A DNA stretch of 64,000 bases from Rhizomys pruinosus (taxonomy: Eukaryota; Chordata; Mammalia; Rodentia; Spalacidae), in assembly GCA_009823505.1 (NCBI GenBank), contig VZQC01012262.1, positions 573,865 to 637,864 on the forward strand. Reading direction: 5' to 3'. Shown here piece after piece: positions 10,995 through 22,153 of the stretch. The first letter of the stretch is position 1. Each line of letters begins with the position of its first letter. The notes beneath the pieces were generated by a model that was given only the letters and a program-made list of their open reading frames with translations, did no database searches and was not told the origin of the DNA. Made by a program: the position numbers and the translations under genes.

Positions 10995-11196
10995 TTTACT
11001 TTTAATATTTTTTTTATTTTGTGTATGAGTGTATTGCCTGCATGTATGTGTGCACCCGTGCTGTACAATGCTAGTGGAGGAGGTCAGAGGAGGGTGTTGG
11101 ATTCCCTGGAATCAAGGAAGCAGCATCCTGCACATTTAGCACAGTCCTCTGAAAGAGCATGTGCTCTTAACCACTGAGTTCTCTCTCCAGCCCCCT
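10995..11196 (-). mobile_element. B2 SINE, diverged
   Basis: The inverse body contains GTCAGAGGAGGGTGTTGGAT and CACTGAGTTCTCTCTCCAGC. A middle stretch is replaced by unrelated sequence around 11115-11140. Confidence 0.85.
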
Positions 11197-11717
11197 ATTT
11201 GTTTTTTTTTTTAATGTGCTGTACTGGTTCTAAACACCATAAGCTTTAAACCCAATAATCTTATACACTGTCTGCCATTTATTCTTTGATTCTTGCTTCC
11301 TAATTCCCCACCTTCTCTTACAGCTTTGTCCAATGAACATCACTTCCAGAAATTGCTTCCCAGACTCCCCATCATCTGGCTGAGGACTCCTTAGAATACA
11401 AACGCACTGTTTCAGTTTGCCTAGAGTAAGCTCCTAAGGGCTTTACAGACAAACTGAATGAACTAACCTGAATCTGAACTTTGGACAGTACAGTTTTCTA
11501 GTGTAATGGTGACAAAATAAAAAATAACTGTTTGAGGCTGCACAAGAACTCAGATGACACAGCTCTGAAGTACGCACTGGTCTGAAGTTCAGGGAGCAGA
11601 GGCTGCCAGTCAGGCCCAGTACAACTCAGAAACACACTACAGAGAACATCTGGGAAAATTACAGAATTCTTTAAAGACAGGCTTACTAAAAGATGCATCC
11701 TCTTCAATATTTGGTTT
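11197..11717. other. Unique intron sequence
   Basis: I see nothing recognisable. Confidence 0.5.
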
Positions 11718-11728
11718 ACAATTTGAGA

Positions 11729-11979
11729 TTTTTTTTAATTTTTATTTATTTATTTATTTTTTATGTTTATGAATGTACTGTCTGCATGCAGGTTTGTGCA
11801 CCTGTGTCGTGCAATGCCGCGGAGGTCAGAAGAAGGCATCAGATTCCTCTGGAACTGGAGTTCTCCTGGAATTGGAGTTACAGACGGTTCTCAGCCGCCA
11901 TGTGGGTGCTGGGAATCGAACACGGGTCCTCTGCAAGAGCAGTCAGCGCTCTTAACCGCTAGGCCATCTCTCCAGCCCC
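11729..11979 (-). mobile_element. B2 SINE, 17-bp-duplication subfamily, with target duplication
   Basis: The 11-bp duplication ACAATTTGAGA flanks it (11718-11728 and 11980-11990). The internal 17-bp repeat and tRNA-like head are intact in the minus sense. Confidence 0.95.
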
Positions 11980-11990
11980 ACAATTTGAGA

Positions 11991-12480
11991 ATTTTTAAAA
12001 TAATTCACAAAGTATTTAAAAAAATATGTAACCTAATGAATTACTAGCAGCAGTACAGATTAAACCCAACTTATCAGAATGTACATCTAGTACATATCAC
12101 ATTATCATTTGCTCAGAAAACAATTTTCCAAAATGAAATATGCTGTAATTAATTTTCAGCTTCATTACTAAGACTCAATATATGACTATAAAAATCTTAT
12201 TTTAAAAAATGCGGCCATCAATTGATATAGTGAAACAAACTGGAGGGCTGCCACCTTTCTTTACCACCAAGAAAAATAAAACCAGCCCAGCAGACAAAAG
12301 AACTGGAATTTCTAAGGACTCCAGATCAAAAAGTGAAGGCTTTAACTCAGTTCATCGGGAAGACAGAAGTCTGGGGTGAGGCCTGATGCTGCACACAGCA
12401 TCACAGCAGGAGCAGTCAGGAAGCCTGAGAAGATCTAGCTCATGTCTCCTTACTGAGAATGCAGAGCAGATCTCACCTAC
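11991..12480. other. Unique intron sequence up to the exon
   Basis: No repeat is recognised. The last bases, read on the minus strand, are the donor region of the 12481-12563 exon. Confidence 0.6.
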
Positions 12481-12563
12481 CTGGCTTATTCCTGTGGGAG
12501 AGATCTTGTATGCCTGCAGCTTCTGCTTCAGCAGCTCTGGATCGCTGTGACGAAATGGGCACC
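12481..12563 (-). CDS. Prim2: Prim2 exon (about residues 383-410), DNA primase large subunit
   Basis: This 83-nt exon begins GG (completing a glycine codon split with the upstream exon) and then reads CPFRHSDPELLKQKL, QAYKISPTGISQ. It agrees with my recollection of human PRIM2 384-410 except for A for S and T for G. The acceptor is CTTGTCAG and the donor CAG|GTAGGTG. The cysteine codon at 12561-12559 corresponds to human Cys384, a [4Fe-4S] ligand. The segment belongs to the helical C-terminal domain that cradles the cluster and contacts the template and primer 5' end. Phase runs from 1 to 0, matching both neighbouring exons, with no frameshift or stop. The exon sits alone between 11.6 kb and 16.9 kb introns. 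Confidence 0.98.
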
Positions 12564-13365
12564 CTGACAAGAAACAAGCCAGCACGCCAAGGTTATTTAC
12601 CCAGGACTTAGCACAATACCACACTCCAGAGACTATCTAAGCTTCCCTTAATTGTCTAACAGCTTATTAATAAAAAGTTAATTGCCCATGGGTGCAACTG
12701 CTTTCGTCTCTTTATCTGAATGAGGACTTAGCTCTACAGTTATCAGGATTCTACAGGCTCAAGAGTTACATAAAACACTATAGCATGCTCAGGATTATGT
12801 GGCCATTCTCTGGGAAAAGAAAAACAGCTTTAACTGTGCAATTCTGTCACCAGAACAGATATTCACAAAGAAGCTTACAGTTTACCTAAAAATCTATACT
12901 CTCATATTTTTTTTCTAGTCTAAAACTTATAAGATAGAGAAAGGATATAATGTAAACAAATATATGCCAACTCTGAGAAATATAAAAATATCATACTTAT
13001 TCAGACATAAATTCTATACCTAATTCCTGAAGAATAGAACCTATACAGACTTGAAGACTCCAAGGGAAAGGATGTAGCCAAATGTGAAATAGCTTAGAGA
13101 AAAACAGGTAGTTCATTCATGTCATCATTATATTTCATGAATAATAGGAACATTTGCATGATTAAGAACACAGAAAGAATTAAAATAAAACCTATAGGTA
13201 CTCAAAATATAGAAAATTTAGACATTCATCTAAAAAAAAAAATCTATGTGGAGATGCAGTATAGGAAAGTCTGACTTTTTAGGCATGGAATGACAAATCT
13301 ACAAGTTAACTCTGAATAACTACGTATCTGTAGGAAATGAGTAGAAACTAGTTAATAAAAAAAAA
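12564..13365. other. Unique AT-rich intron sequence
   Basis: No gene or repeat is recognised before the L1 5' region. Confidence 0.5.
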
Positions 13366-13560
13366 GAAGAGCCCCACACCCTGTTCCCCTTCTAGCCTTG
13401 GGCCTTTTGCTCTGTGCCCCAATCTCTGGTCTCGGGACTACCCTCTGGGTCCACAACCACCCACCCACTGAGTCCTGATCCTCTGCACTCAGATCAATGC
13501 AGCTTTCCAGTCTAGTCTGTTAGACCATTCCTAGGCTGTCTTCACCCCTACCCTACCTTT

Positions 13561-14580
13561 GGACTCCTGAGACCAGCCTTCTACCCTGGCTGTCCCCAAC
13601 CCCACCTTGCCTTGGACTCCTGAGACCAGCCTTCTACCCTGGCTGTCCCCAACCTAACCTTGCCTTGGACTCCTGAGACCAGCCTTCTACCCTGGCTGTC
13701 CCCAACCTAACCTTGCCTTGGACTCCTGAGACCAGCCTTCTACCCTGGCTGTCCCCAACCTAACCTTGCCTTGGACTCCTGAGACCAGCCTTCTACCCTG
13801 GCTGTCCCCAACCTAACCTTGCCTTGGACTCCTGAGACCAGCCTTCTACCCTGGCTGTCCCCAACCTAACCTTGCCTTGGACTCCTGAGACCAGCCTTCT
13901 ACCCTGGCTGTCCCCAACCTAACCTTGCCTTGGACTCCTGAGACCAGCCTTCTACCCTGGCTGTCCCCAACCTAACCTTGCCTTGGACTCCTGAGACCAG
14001 CCTTCTACCCTGGCTGTCCCCAACCTAACCTTGCCTTGGACTCCTGAGACCAGCCTTCTACCCTGGCTGTCCCCAACCTAACCTTGCCTTGGACTCCTGA
14101 GACCAGCCTTCTACCCTGGCTGTCCCCAACCTAACCTTGCCTTGGACTCCTGAGACCAGCCTTCTACCCTGGCTGTCCCCAACCTAACCTTGCCTTGGAC
14201 TCCTGAGACCAGCCTTCTACCCTGGCTGTCCCCAACCTAACCTTGCCTTGGACTCCTGAGACCAGCCTTCTACCCTGGCTGTCCCCAACCTAACCTTGCC
14301 TTGGACTCCTGAGACCAGCCTTCTACCCTGGCTGTCCCCAACCTAACCTTGCCTTGGACTCCTGAGACCAGCCTTCTACCCTGGCTGTCCCCAACCTAAC
14401 CTTGCCTTGGACTCCTGAGACCAGCCTTCTACCCTGGCTGTCCCCAACCCCACCTTGCCTTGGACTCCTGAGACCAGCCTTCTATCCTGGCTGTCCCCAA
14501 CCCCACCTTGCCTTGGACTCCTGAGACCAGCCTTCTACCCTGGCTGTCCCCAACCCAGCCTTGCCTTGGACTCCTGAGGC
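13561..14580. repeat. 53-bp tandem array, 19 units
   Basis: Units starting GGACTCCTGAGACCAGCC recur every 53 bp from 13561, and the last start is at 14568, which gives exactly 19 full units. Inner units are essentially identical and carry CCCAACCTAACCTTG. The first unit and the last few carry CCCAACCCCACCTTG or CCCAGCC, and the 20th, partial unit breaks down after GGACTCCTGAG. Homogeneous centre and variant edges indicate recent expansion by unequal exchange or slippage. Confidence 0.97.
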
Positions 14581-14796
14581 TACCCTTCAACTCTGCTGCC
14601 TATTACTCTGACCTGTCTACTACCAAGACCAGCCTAATATCCTATGAGAACCTGAAGTAAACACCAACCAAACTGTCATATCTGAGCAAAAAAAACCAAC
14701 CAAACTACATCAATAACATAAACAGAACGAAAATTCAAGTAAACAAAGGAATAATAAAATTTCTTATCAGACACACAACCAACAAAAGACATCAAT

Positions 14797-14985
14797 ATGG
14801 ATGAGAGTACTGGCTGTTCCTGTAGAGTACCCAGGTTCAATTTTCAGTACCCACTTGGCAGTTAACAACTGTCCATGAATCCAGTTCCGGGGGATCCGAT
14901 GTCCACAGGCACTGCAAAACATGTACACTTAGACACATGCAGGCAGTATACTCATATACATAAAAAGTAATAAATAAAATATTTT
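14797..14985 (+). mobile_element. B2 SINE, old
   Basis: A diverged B2 body (GAGAGTACTGGCTGTTCCTG, CCAGTTCCGGGGGATCCGAT, CAGGCAGTATACTCATATAC) with an A/T tail. It lies between the L1 5' region and ORF1. Confidence 0.85.
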
Positions 14986-14999
14986 AAAAACTCAAAACG

Positions 15000-15534
15000 G
15001 ATAGGTATAGACTTGTGACGGAAGCTCAAGAAAGTGCAAATATGCCGCTGAAGGAAATAAAAAAGAGAATTCAGAACTTCAAAAGTGAATTCACAAAAAT
15101 AGATTGAAGAAAACCCAAGCTGAAATGAAGATAGAACTGAAAACCTCAATAAGTCAATTTGAAACAAGAGGAGAAAGCCTCATAAGAAGAATGAGTAAAA
15201 CACAAGACAGAATAACAAGACTGGATGACAAAGTTGAAGGACCAGGCTGCTCAAAAACGCAGAAATGGAATATGCAGGAAATGTGGGACACCATGAAAAG
15301 AACAAATCTATGCATCACAAGCATACAGAAAGGAGGAGAACCTCGGGCCAGTGCCCTCGACCAGATCTTACATGTACAGATTCAAGAAGCACATAGAACA
15401 CTAATTAGAGGGACCACAACAGAAACTCCCATGGCATATCACAGTGAAAACACTGAATGCACAGAGCAAAGAGAGGGCACTGAAAGCAGCTAGAGAAAAC
15501 CCATCAGAATTACGGCTAACTTTTCTTTAAAAAC

Positions 15535-15582
<48 letters not shown>

Positions 15583-16080
15583 TTTGAATGTACTATCTGC
15601 ATGTAGGTTTGTGCACCCGTGTAGTGCAATGCCACGGAGGTCAGAAGAGGATGTCAGCTTCCCCTGGAAATGGAGTTAAAGACAGTTCTCAGCCACCATG
15701 TGGGTGCTGGGAATCAAACCCGGGTCCTCTGCAAGAGCAGTTGGTGCTCTTAACTCCTAGGCCATCTCTCCAACCCCAACGTTTCAATGCAAACTATGAA
15801 ATCCAGAAGAGCCTGGACCAAAGTATTCCCAGTTCTAAATGACCATGGATCCCACCCTTAATACTTTACTCAGCAAAACTATCTATCATAGTTGAAAGGG
15901 AACAGAAAAACTTCAATGGCATGAAAACGCTGAAAGAATTCATGTCCAACAAGCCAGTCCAACAGAGAATACTCAAAGCAATACAAAGGACAGAAGATAG
16001 GAAAGGGTATATTCAAGAGGTTACAGAAAGAAAAAAAAGTAAAGTATAATTATGGAAACACAAAATAGAACCAAGAACAC
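15000..16080 (+). pseudogene. L1 ORF1 remnant
   Basis: Several frames together resemble rodent L1 ORF1p, the RNA-binding chaperone. They include a charged coiled-coil-like part (MKIELKTSISQFETRGESL), then NAQSKERALKAAREKP and IRITANFS, and after the inserted B2 a piece resembling AKLSI...KNFNGMKTLKEF, which parallels the ORF1p C-terminal domain. Stops and frameshifts occur throughout, so no protein is made. The family comparison is from memory. Confidence 0.75.
15535..15777 (-). mobile_element. B2 SINE with (TTTA)n tail
   Basis: An inverse B2 of the type without the 17-bp duplication, preceded by about 12 TTTA units. It interrupts L1 ORF1 after the ANFS segment. Confidence 0.92.
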
Positions 16081-16084
16081 AAAT

Positions 16085-16298
16085 CAATTAAAATGACAGT
16101 GATCAACACACCTTTCAATAACAACTATAATTATCAATGGCCTCAACCCCCCCCATCAAAAGATATAGGCTAGTAGATGGATTAATAAAGAAAATTTATC
16201 CTTTTCTTGTCTTCAAGAAACTTATCTCACTATCAAGGATAGACACTACCTTAGGGTGAAAGAATGAAAAAAATACTCCAAGCAAACGGCACATTTTT
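16085..16298 (+). pseudogene. L1 ORF2 start (endonuclease N-terminus)
   Basis: Across two frames it reads TIINGL, NSPIKRYRLVDG and a segment like the CIQETHL region, as in the apurinic-like endonuclease domain. Multiple stops are present. Confidence 0.75.
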
Positions 16299-16384
16299 AC
16301 TATACTAATTTTCCCAATCCATGAGCATGGGAGGTCTTTCCATCTTTTGATGTCATTTTCAATCTCCTTCTTCAGGGGTTAAAA
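16299..16384 (-). pseudogene. Inverted L1 ORF2 segment
   Basis: The minus strand reads LKKEIENDIKRWKDL then PCSWIGKISIVK without a stop. This is the ORF2 thumb region just after the reverse transcriptase. The plus-strand sequence immediately to its right encodes DKWELIKLKSFC, which normally lies well downstream. An inverted 5' piece joined to a direct 3' piece with loss between them is the signature of twin priming. Confidence 0.85.
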
Positions 16385-16389
16385 TTTTT

Positions 16390-17215
16390 GGAAGTAAGGT
16401 TAACAGTCGACAAATGGGAGCTCATCAAACTCAAAAGCTTCTGTACAGCAAAAGAAAGAATCAGGAGGTGAAGAGAAAACCCACAGAGTGGGAGGAAATC
16501 TTTACAAGTGAAGGAAACAAGGAGGTGAAGAATATATCTGACAGAGTATTAACATCAAGAATAAATAAACTACTCAAAAAACAAAGAAGATGACAAATGA
16601 CCTACTCAAAAGATGGAGTAAAGAGCTGAACAGAGTCTTCATCAGTGAGGAATTAAAGATGGCTGAGAAACATCTTAAAAGGTGTTCAACATCATTAATA
16701 ATTAAGGAAATGCAAATTAAAACACTCTCAGATATCATCTAACTCCAATACAACTAGCTAAGATAAAGAAAACAAAAGACAGCAGATGCTGGAGAGGTTG
16801 TGGGGAAAGGGAAACACTCATCCACTGCTGGTAGGAATGCAAACTTGTACAACCACTATGGAAAGCAGTGTGGAAAACCCTTAAAAGACTCAGAATGACC
16901 CTACCACCTGACCCAGTCATACCACTCCTGGGTATATACCCAAAAGACTCATGCTACCACAAAGATACACGCACCTCCATGTTTATTGCAGCTCTCTTTA
17001 CAATAGTGAAGAGCTGGAACCAACCCAAATGCCCCTCAACAGACGAGTAGATGACAAAAATGTGGTACATCTACACAATGGAATACTATTCAGTGGTAAA
17101 GAAAGATGACATCATGAACTTGCAGGTAAATGGATGGAACTTGAAGCCATTATTCTAAGTGAAGTAACACAGTCCCAGAAAGACAAACGGAGAATGGTTT
17201 CCCTCATTTGTGGAT
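16390..17215 (+). pseudogene. L1 ORF2 C-terminal remnant
   Basis: It contains DKWELIKLKSFCTAKE, HCWWECKLVQPLWKAVWK (part of the C-terminal cysteine motif), [14 protein letters not shown] and MFIAALFTIVKSWNQPKC, in family order. In-frame stops and shifts break it. Confidence 0.88.
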
Positions 17216-18445
17216 GCTAACACCAAATCCCCCAGATGAAAAGCAAGCTGAATGACATTATTGTTATATTTCTGTTTATCTGAAAGCAACTATATTGTTA
17301 TAATATAAATCTCTCAATGGGCTCTAGAATCTACCCACCATTTTCAGACTCTGTAATTACTGTATATGGATGAAGAGTATGTATCCATATTTTAGAGGAA
17401 TATAAAATTAATGGAGGAAAATGTGAATTCCTAAGCATGAAAAAAAAAAGACAAAGAGAAAGATGCAGGACAATTATGGCAGAATGCATAACTGGGGGTT
17501 ATGGTGTGGTGTGGGGGGAAGGGAAAGGGGAATATCCCTGAACTGAATTGAAAAATGATGTATGAAATATACAAAACATCAATAAAAAAATAAAAAAGAA
17601 CAGCAGCTAGCCAAAAATAAATAAATTAATTATTTAAAAAAAATTTTTAAATAAAAAGAGATCCCAAAAATTCCAACAGAAAACTGTTAGAAATGATTAA
17701 TACTTTCAGTAATGTTACTTTCAATATGGTTACAAAATCAACTTACAAAAAATTATTAAGCCTTTCTATATACCAATAGCAAGCAATCAGAAAAAGCATT
17801 CAAGGAAACCCTCCCATTCATAATAATCTCCAATAAAATAAAATATTTAGGAATAAACCTAACCAAAGATATTAAAGATCTCTACAGTGAAATTTTTAAT
17901 CTTTAAAGAAACAGGTAACGGAAGACACTAGGAGATGGATTGTGAAAATGTCCATCTTACCAAAGCTATCTACAGATTCAATGCAATGCCAATCAAAATA
18001 TCCATGACATTCTTCACAGAGCTAAAAAAAAAAAAAAAATCCTAAAATTCATATGGAATCACAAAAGACCCTGGATATCCAAACCATCTTGGGCAAAAAG
18101 AACAATGTTGGGGGGGCTGCAGGGGGGAAATCACCATCCCAGATCTCATATTATGTTACAGAGCTATAGTCATAAAAAGAGCATGGTACTGACACAAAAA
18201 TAGACACACAGATCAGTGGGAACACCACAGAAGATACAAAAATAAGTACATGCAATTTCAGCCACCTGGTATTTGACAAAGGTGCCAAGAAAACACAATG
18301 GAGGAAAGGCAGCATCTTTAATAAGTGGTGCTGGCAAAATTGGATCTTCACCTGTAAAAGAAGAAAACTGGAACCTTATCTTTCAACCTGCACAAAATTC
18401 AACTCCAAATGGATCAAAGACCTCAATATAAAACCTGAAACTCTA

Positions 18446-18665
18446 GGGGCTGGAGCAGATAGCTCAGTGGTTAAGAACACTGACTGCTCTTTCAGAGGAC
18501 CCAGGTTTAATTCCCAGTACCCACATGGCTGCTAAGAACTGTCCTTAATTCCAGTTCCAGGGGAATCCAGCACCTTCTTCTGACCATAGCATGGCACAAC
18601 ACAGGTACACTCACATACATGGAGGCAACACACTCATACACATAAAATAAAAAAAAATAATAAAA
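18446..18665 (+). mobile_element. B2 SINE
   Basis: GGGGCTGGAGCAGATAGCTC at the head and CACATAAAATAAAAAAAAAT at the tail. It has no 17-bp duplication. Confidence 0.92.
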
Positions 18666-18890
18666 AACCCTGAAACTGCTAGAAGAAAACATAAGTAGTA
18701 TCCTACAAGACATGGGTGTAGGAAAGGACTTTCTAAATCAGAATTCAGTTGCCCAGGCATTAAAGTCAACAATCAACAAGTTACAAAGCCTCTGTACAGC
18801 AAAAGAAACAACCAAGAAAGAGGACACTGAGTTGGAGAAAATCTTCACCTGCTCCATCTGACAGAAGATTAATATCCAGAATATACAAAG

Positions 18891-18892
<2 letters not shown>

Positions 18893-18930
<38 letters not shown>
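18893..18930. repeat. (CA)n microsatellite
   Basis: About 18 CA units lie inside L1 ORF2 sequence, followed by a short GAGAGA. Confidence 0.97.
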
Positions 18931-18933
<3 letters not shown>

Positions 18934-19039
18934 AGAAACAAATAAACTACCCAATAAAAAGATGGGCTATATGGATCTGAACAGAGGGTTCTCAAATGAA
19001 GAAATAAAAATGGCTAAGAAACATCTTTAAAAGTGTTTA

Positions 19040-19520
19040 ACATCATTAGTAATTAGAGAAATGCAGATTAAAAACCCTTTAAGATTCATCAACACAATCA
19101 GACTGGCTAATGGCTAAGATCAAGTGAACAAAAGACACCAAATGCTGGCAAGGCTGTGGGGAAAGGGGAACACTCATCCCTGCTGGTGGGAAGCAAACTC
19201 GTGCAACCACTATGGAAAGCAGTGTGGAGAACCCTTAAAATTAAAACTAAAAACGAATCCACCATTTGACCCAGTTATACCACTTCTTGGCATATACCCA
19301 AAGGACTCATGCTACTCTAGAGATACCTATACATCCATGTTTGTTGCTGGTCTTTTCATAATAGTTGAGAAATGGAAGCAATCTAAATATCCTTCAACTA
19401 ACAATGAAAATGTGGTACATTCACACACTGGAATTCAATTCAGCAGCAAGAAAAGATGAAATTATGAAATTTGTAGGTAAAGATGGAACTAGAGAGTGTT
19501 ACACTAAGTAAAGTAACACA
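19040..19520 (+). pseudogene. L1 ORF2 C-terminal remnant (second copy)
   Basis: [20 protein letters not shown] and MFVAGLFIIVEKWKQSKYP are readable. The same region occurs at 16390-17215 and 55640-56500, so this is a third, independently decayed copy. Confidence 0.88.
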
Positions 19521-19689
19521 AAATCAGAAAAGTAAGTGATATAATGTTTTCCCCCATTTGTGGATCTCAGCACCAATTCCTTATATGTGAGCATATATCC
19601 TGATATAACAGCAGGAGCCAGGAAAATGGAAAGGAAACATGGAGGTAAAGGAAAAGAAAGCCTGAAATAGGAGCTATAACGAACAGATG

Positions 19690-19880
19690 TTAAGGAGGTT
19701 GGGGGAAGGTAGGGAAAGTAGGAGTGTTCAGCTTGGAGGGGAGGAGGGAGGGATGTGCAGGGGGCAATGGGGTGGGGAAGGAGGGAACTGAGGAGAGGAG
19801 GGATGGTGGGAGGGGGCTGTTATGGGGGGAGGGTGGGGATAGTGTGGGCACTTGAACTTGGGAAGGAGGTTGGATGGGGA
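19690..19880 (+). repeat. G-rich purine tract of the L1 3' UTR
   Basis: Many GGG and GGGG runs occur on the plus strand (for example GGGGGGAGGGTGGGG near 19825). Such tracts are known from the 3' UTR of mammalian L1 and can fold as quadruplexes. The antisense strand is accordingly proline and serine rich in every frame. Confidence 0.75.
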
Positions 19881-20415
19881 GAGAGAGAGGAGAGATAACT
19901 GGAGGCTGGGTGGCATGGTAGGCAGAAGGAAACATGTTGGCTTAGGAACAGTCTGAGAAATACACATACAGTGTCTCAAAATTACTGGATGTGTATACCT
20001 GAGGTCTGTATGGGAAACAGCACAGTGCCAGACAGGAGAAATCTCCCTTTGAGTAGTTGGTCAGAATAGTCAAAGAGACTCCCAAAATAACACAGGCTAG
20101 TGCTGGAGCCCTTGGTTATCTCCCAAAATTCAAAGATAAGACGCTACTACTAAAAACAGGGCATGACTTGGATACAGGACTTGGAGTTATGGTGCAGGAA
20201 CTGACCTGGATGTCACTTCCTTGAAGACTAGCTCTCATAGTTCTAGAGGATACTATCCAAGTTGCTAAGGGAGAAAATCAAGTAATGGTCGACCCAGCCC
20301 TAAAGCCTAATAAGCACAAAGACCAGCACAGCAAACTTCCTCTATTGGTGCAATAATGGCACTGTTATCTGGGGGTAATCAATAGCTATCTAATTGGACT
20401 TAAAAGTCCTCTCTG

Positions 20416-20659
20416 GGGCTGGAGAGATGGCTCAGCGGTTAAGAGTGCCGACTGCTCTTGCAGAGGACCCGGGTTCCGTTCCAAGCACCCAGATGACAGC
20501 TAAGAATCGTCTTTAACTCCAGTTCCAGGGGACTCCAACGCCCTCTTCTGACCTCTGTGGCATTGCACGACATGGTGCACCAACCTACATGCAGACAGTA
20601 TACTCATACACATAAAAAAAAAAAAGAAAGAATAAATAAATAAATAAATAATTTTAAAA
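20416..20659 (+). mobile_element. B2 SINE
   Basis: An intact head (GGGGCTGGAGAGATGGCTCA) and an (AATA)n tail. It lacks the 17-bp duplication. Confidence 0.94.
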
Positions 20660-21585
20660 AGTCCTCTCAATGGGAAGGAACTTATGATTTGCACTATAAT
20701 TATAGTCAAATATACACAGTTAGAGAGGTCACAGATGCTAAAGAAAACCCTGTCGGATCTGTAGATACATGAAATTTCTTAACATATGCTAAATATAGAT
20801 CCTTGTATTTACAGACAAGTATACTGTATGCCACCCATCAAAGAAGCTTTTCTTTGCAACAAATGGAGGCTATTACAGAGTTCCACAACTGGTCACACAT
20901 GGAAAATATAAGTGCCCTGACGTAGGTGTTACAACTACTGTGGAAGCTCTGCACCTAAGGCTCATAAAACATGGCGGAACAGGGGGTGGAAAGAACACCA
21001 GTGCACCCCTCAACTCTCACCAGCAAAGCTTCCTTATACAACAGAGTCACGTGCACACAGAAGGCCACAACAAGCTCAACTGTAGAGAATAAGAGACTGC
21101 AGGGTGTGTGTTCTTGGATAGGACTCCTATATTGAACCTCAGCCATCTATGGCTCAGGGACCATTGCAGAAGACTGTAACAGCCAGGATCAGTCCTTAAA
21201 CATAGGGAAACGCAGGCCTCCAGGCCACTGGAAGCTTGCCCACGTGAACTTGCAGCAATGCTGGCATCAACCACAAGACCCATGCTGACTCAATCAGACA
21301 ATAGCCCAGCATGGAGGGAAATGGGCTGTGGGCCAGCTCCAGCCTGGGAACTGCTGGAGACTGATTACTGCTTGGAAAGGGTGAGCAGACCTCCCTTAAG
21401 GTCTCTAGATAGGCTGACTGGACTCCAGTAGATGAACTTGTACAAATGTGTAACCAGAGGGCATTTAACATGTATGCCAAAATGCTTGAGGGGGGGGGGT
21501 ACATGGGGCAGGAAGTCTAAATTTGATTAAGAACTCTTGTATGAAATGTACAAAAGCTCAATAAAAATACTTTTAAAAAAGAATG

Positions 21586-21962
21586 GAAAAGACTGGGATG
21601 ACACACACAAACAAAACATCCATTTAGTGCTATGGACCATTACAAACTATGAAATCTGCAAAATCTGTAGCAGAGACTGTATTCAGATTAAAATATATTC
21701 AAGTACAAGGAAATATCTTCAGAAAAGGTACAAAACATGGTTAAGAGTCTGGTGCTGTAGTGTTTGGATCTGATATCTCCACTTACCACTTATGAGTTGG
21801 GTGACTACAGACAAATGTTCTATCAGCTTCATGTTCTCTCAAGGAGGGAAAATAATAGTGGTCACCTCACAAATTTCCACTGAGAATGAAGAAAGCTCTT
21901 ATATGTTCCTAGTAAGCATACAAAATGTTAGTTATCATTATTACTCTTAAAAATATGACAAT
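21586..21962. other. Unique intron sequence
   Basis: I see nothing recognisable. Confidence 0.5.
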
Positions 21963-22147
21963 AGGCTGGGCGTGATCGCGCACACCTTTAATCCTAGCAC
22001 TCCGGAGGCAGAGGCAGCAGTTCTTTGTGAGTTCAAGGGCCCAGCCTTGCCTCTCAGAGTGAGCTCCAGGACAGGCTGGTGCGCCTTAAAGGCGGCAGGA
22101 CCCGTGTCTTGGAAAAGCACAAAAAACAATAAAAAAAAAAAAAAAAA
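21963..22147 (+). mobile_element. B1 SINE, somewhat atypical
   Basis: A B1 head (GGCTGGGCGTGATCGCGCAC) with a 3' half reading AGTGAGCTCCAGGACAGGCT then GGTGCGCCTTAAAGGCGGC, unlike the other copies. The A-tail is at 22130-22147. Confidence 0.88.
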
Positions 22148-22153
22148 GACAAT

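Larger units (their letters stand above)
904..12480 (-). other. Prim2: Prim2 intron (11,577 bp)
   Basis: This intron lies between the exons at 12481-12563 and 835-903. It has a GTAGGT donor at 12480-12475 and a TAG acceptor at 906-904. It contains B1 and B2 copies, LTR elements and L1 3' ends, each listed separately. Confidence 0.93.
13366..17600 (+). mobile_element. L1 with a tandem-repeat 5' region, degraded
   Basis: The order is that of an L1: a GC-rich 5' region with a 53-bp array (13366-14650), ORF1 remnants (about 15000-16080), the ORF2 start (16085-16298), an inverted ORF2 piece, the ORF2 C-terminus (16390-17215), and a 3' UTR ending CAATAAAAAAATAAAAAAG near 17600. Two SINEs interrupt the 5' half. 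Most of the ORF2 reverse transcriptase is missing. The A-runs at both ends (AAAAAAGAA) are too simple to count as a target duplication. Either one element was internally rearranged, or a 5'-inverted younger copy landed in an older one that resumes at 17640. Confidence 0.75.
17640..21585 (+). mobile_element. L1, 5'-truncated, with long 3' UTR
   Basis: It opens in the ORF2 reverse-transcriptase/thumb region (SLSIYQ, then IVKMSILPK in shifted frames), passes through the C-terminal domain (19040-19520) and ends ATGAAATGTACAAAAGCTCA then ATAAAAATAC at about 21575. SINEs at 18446 and 20416 and a (CA)n tract interrupt it. Its 3' UTR of about 2 kb includes a G-rich purine tract. Confidence 0.85.

Noticed and set aside
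425..14580. Possible CRISPR-like arrays at 425-641 and 13561-14580
   Set aside because: The units are directly contiguous with no unique spacers, and the DNA is mammalian. These are minisatellites.
13561..14580. Interstitial telomere sequence, suggested by CCAACCTAACC in each 53-bp unit
   Set aside because: The motif occurs once per 53 bp, is not a run of CCCTAA, and is replaced by CCCCACC in edge units.
15104..15493. A 129-codon plus-strand gene
   Set aside because: It is an L1 ORF1 remnant. It lies between the L1 5' region and ORF2, and the rest of ORF1 continues in other frames past a B2 insertion.
19690..19979. Proline- and serine-rich minus-strand frames
   Set aside because: They are the antisense of the G-rich purine tract of an L1 3' UTR. 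Low complexity explains the composition.
20416..20500. tRNA genes, suggested by GGTTCGATCCC boxes
   Set aside because: All such boxes lie in the tRNA-like heads of B2 SINEs, each with the B2 body and A-rich tail.
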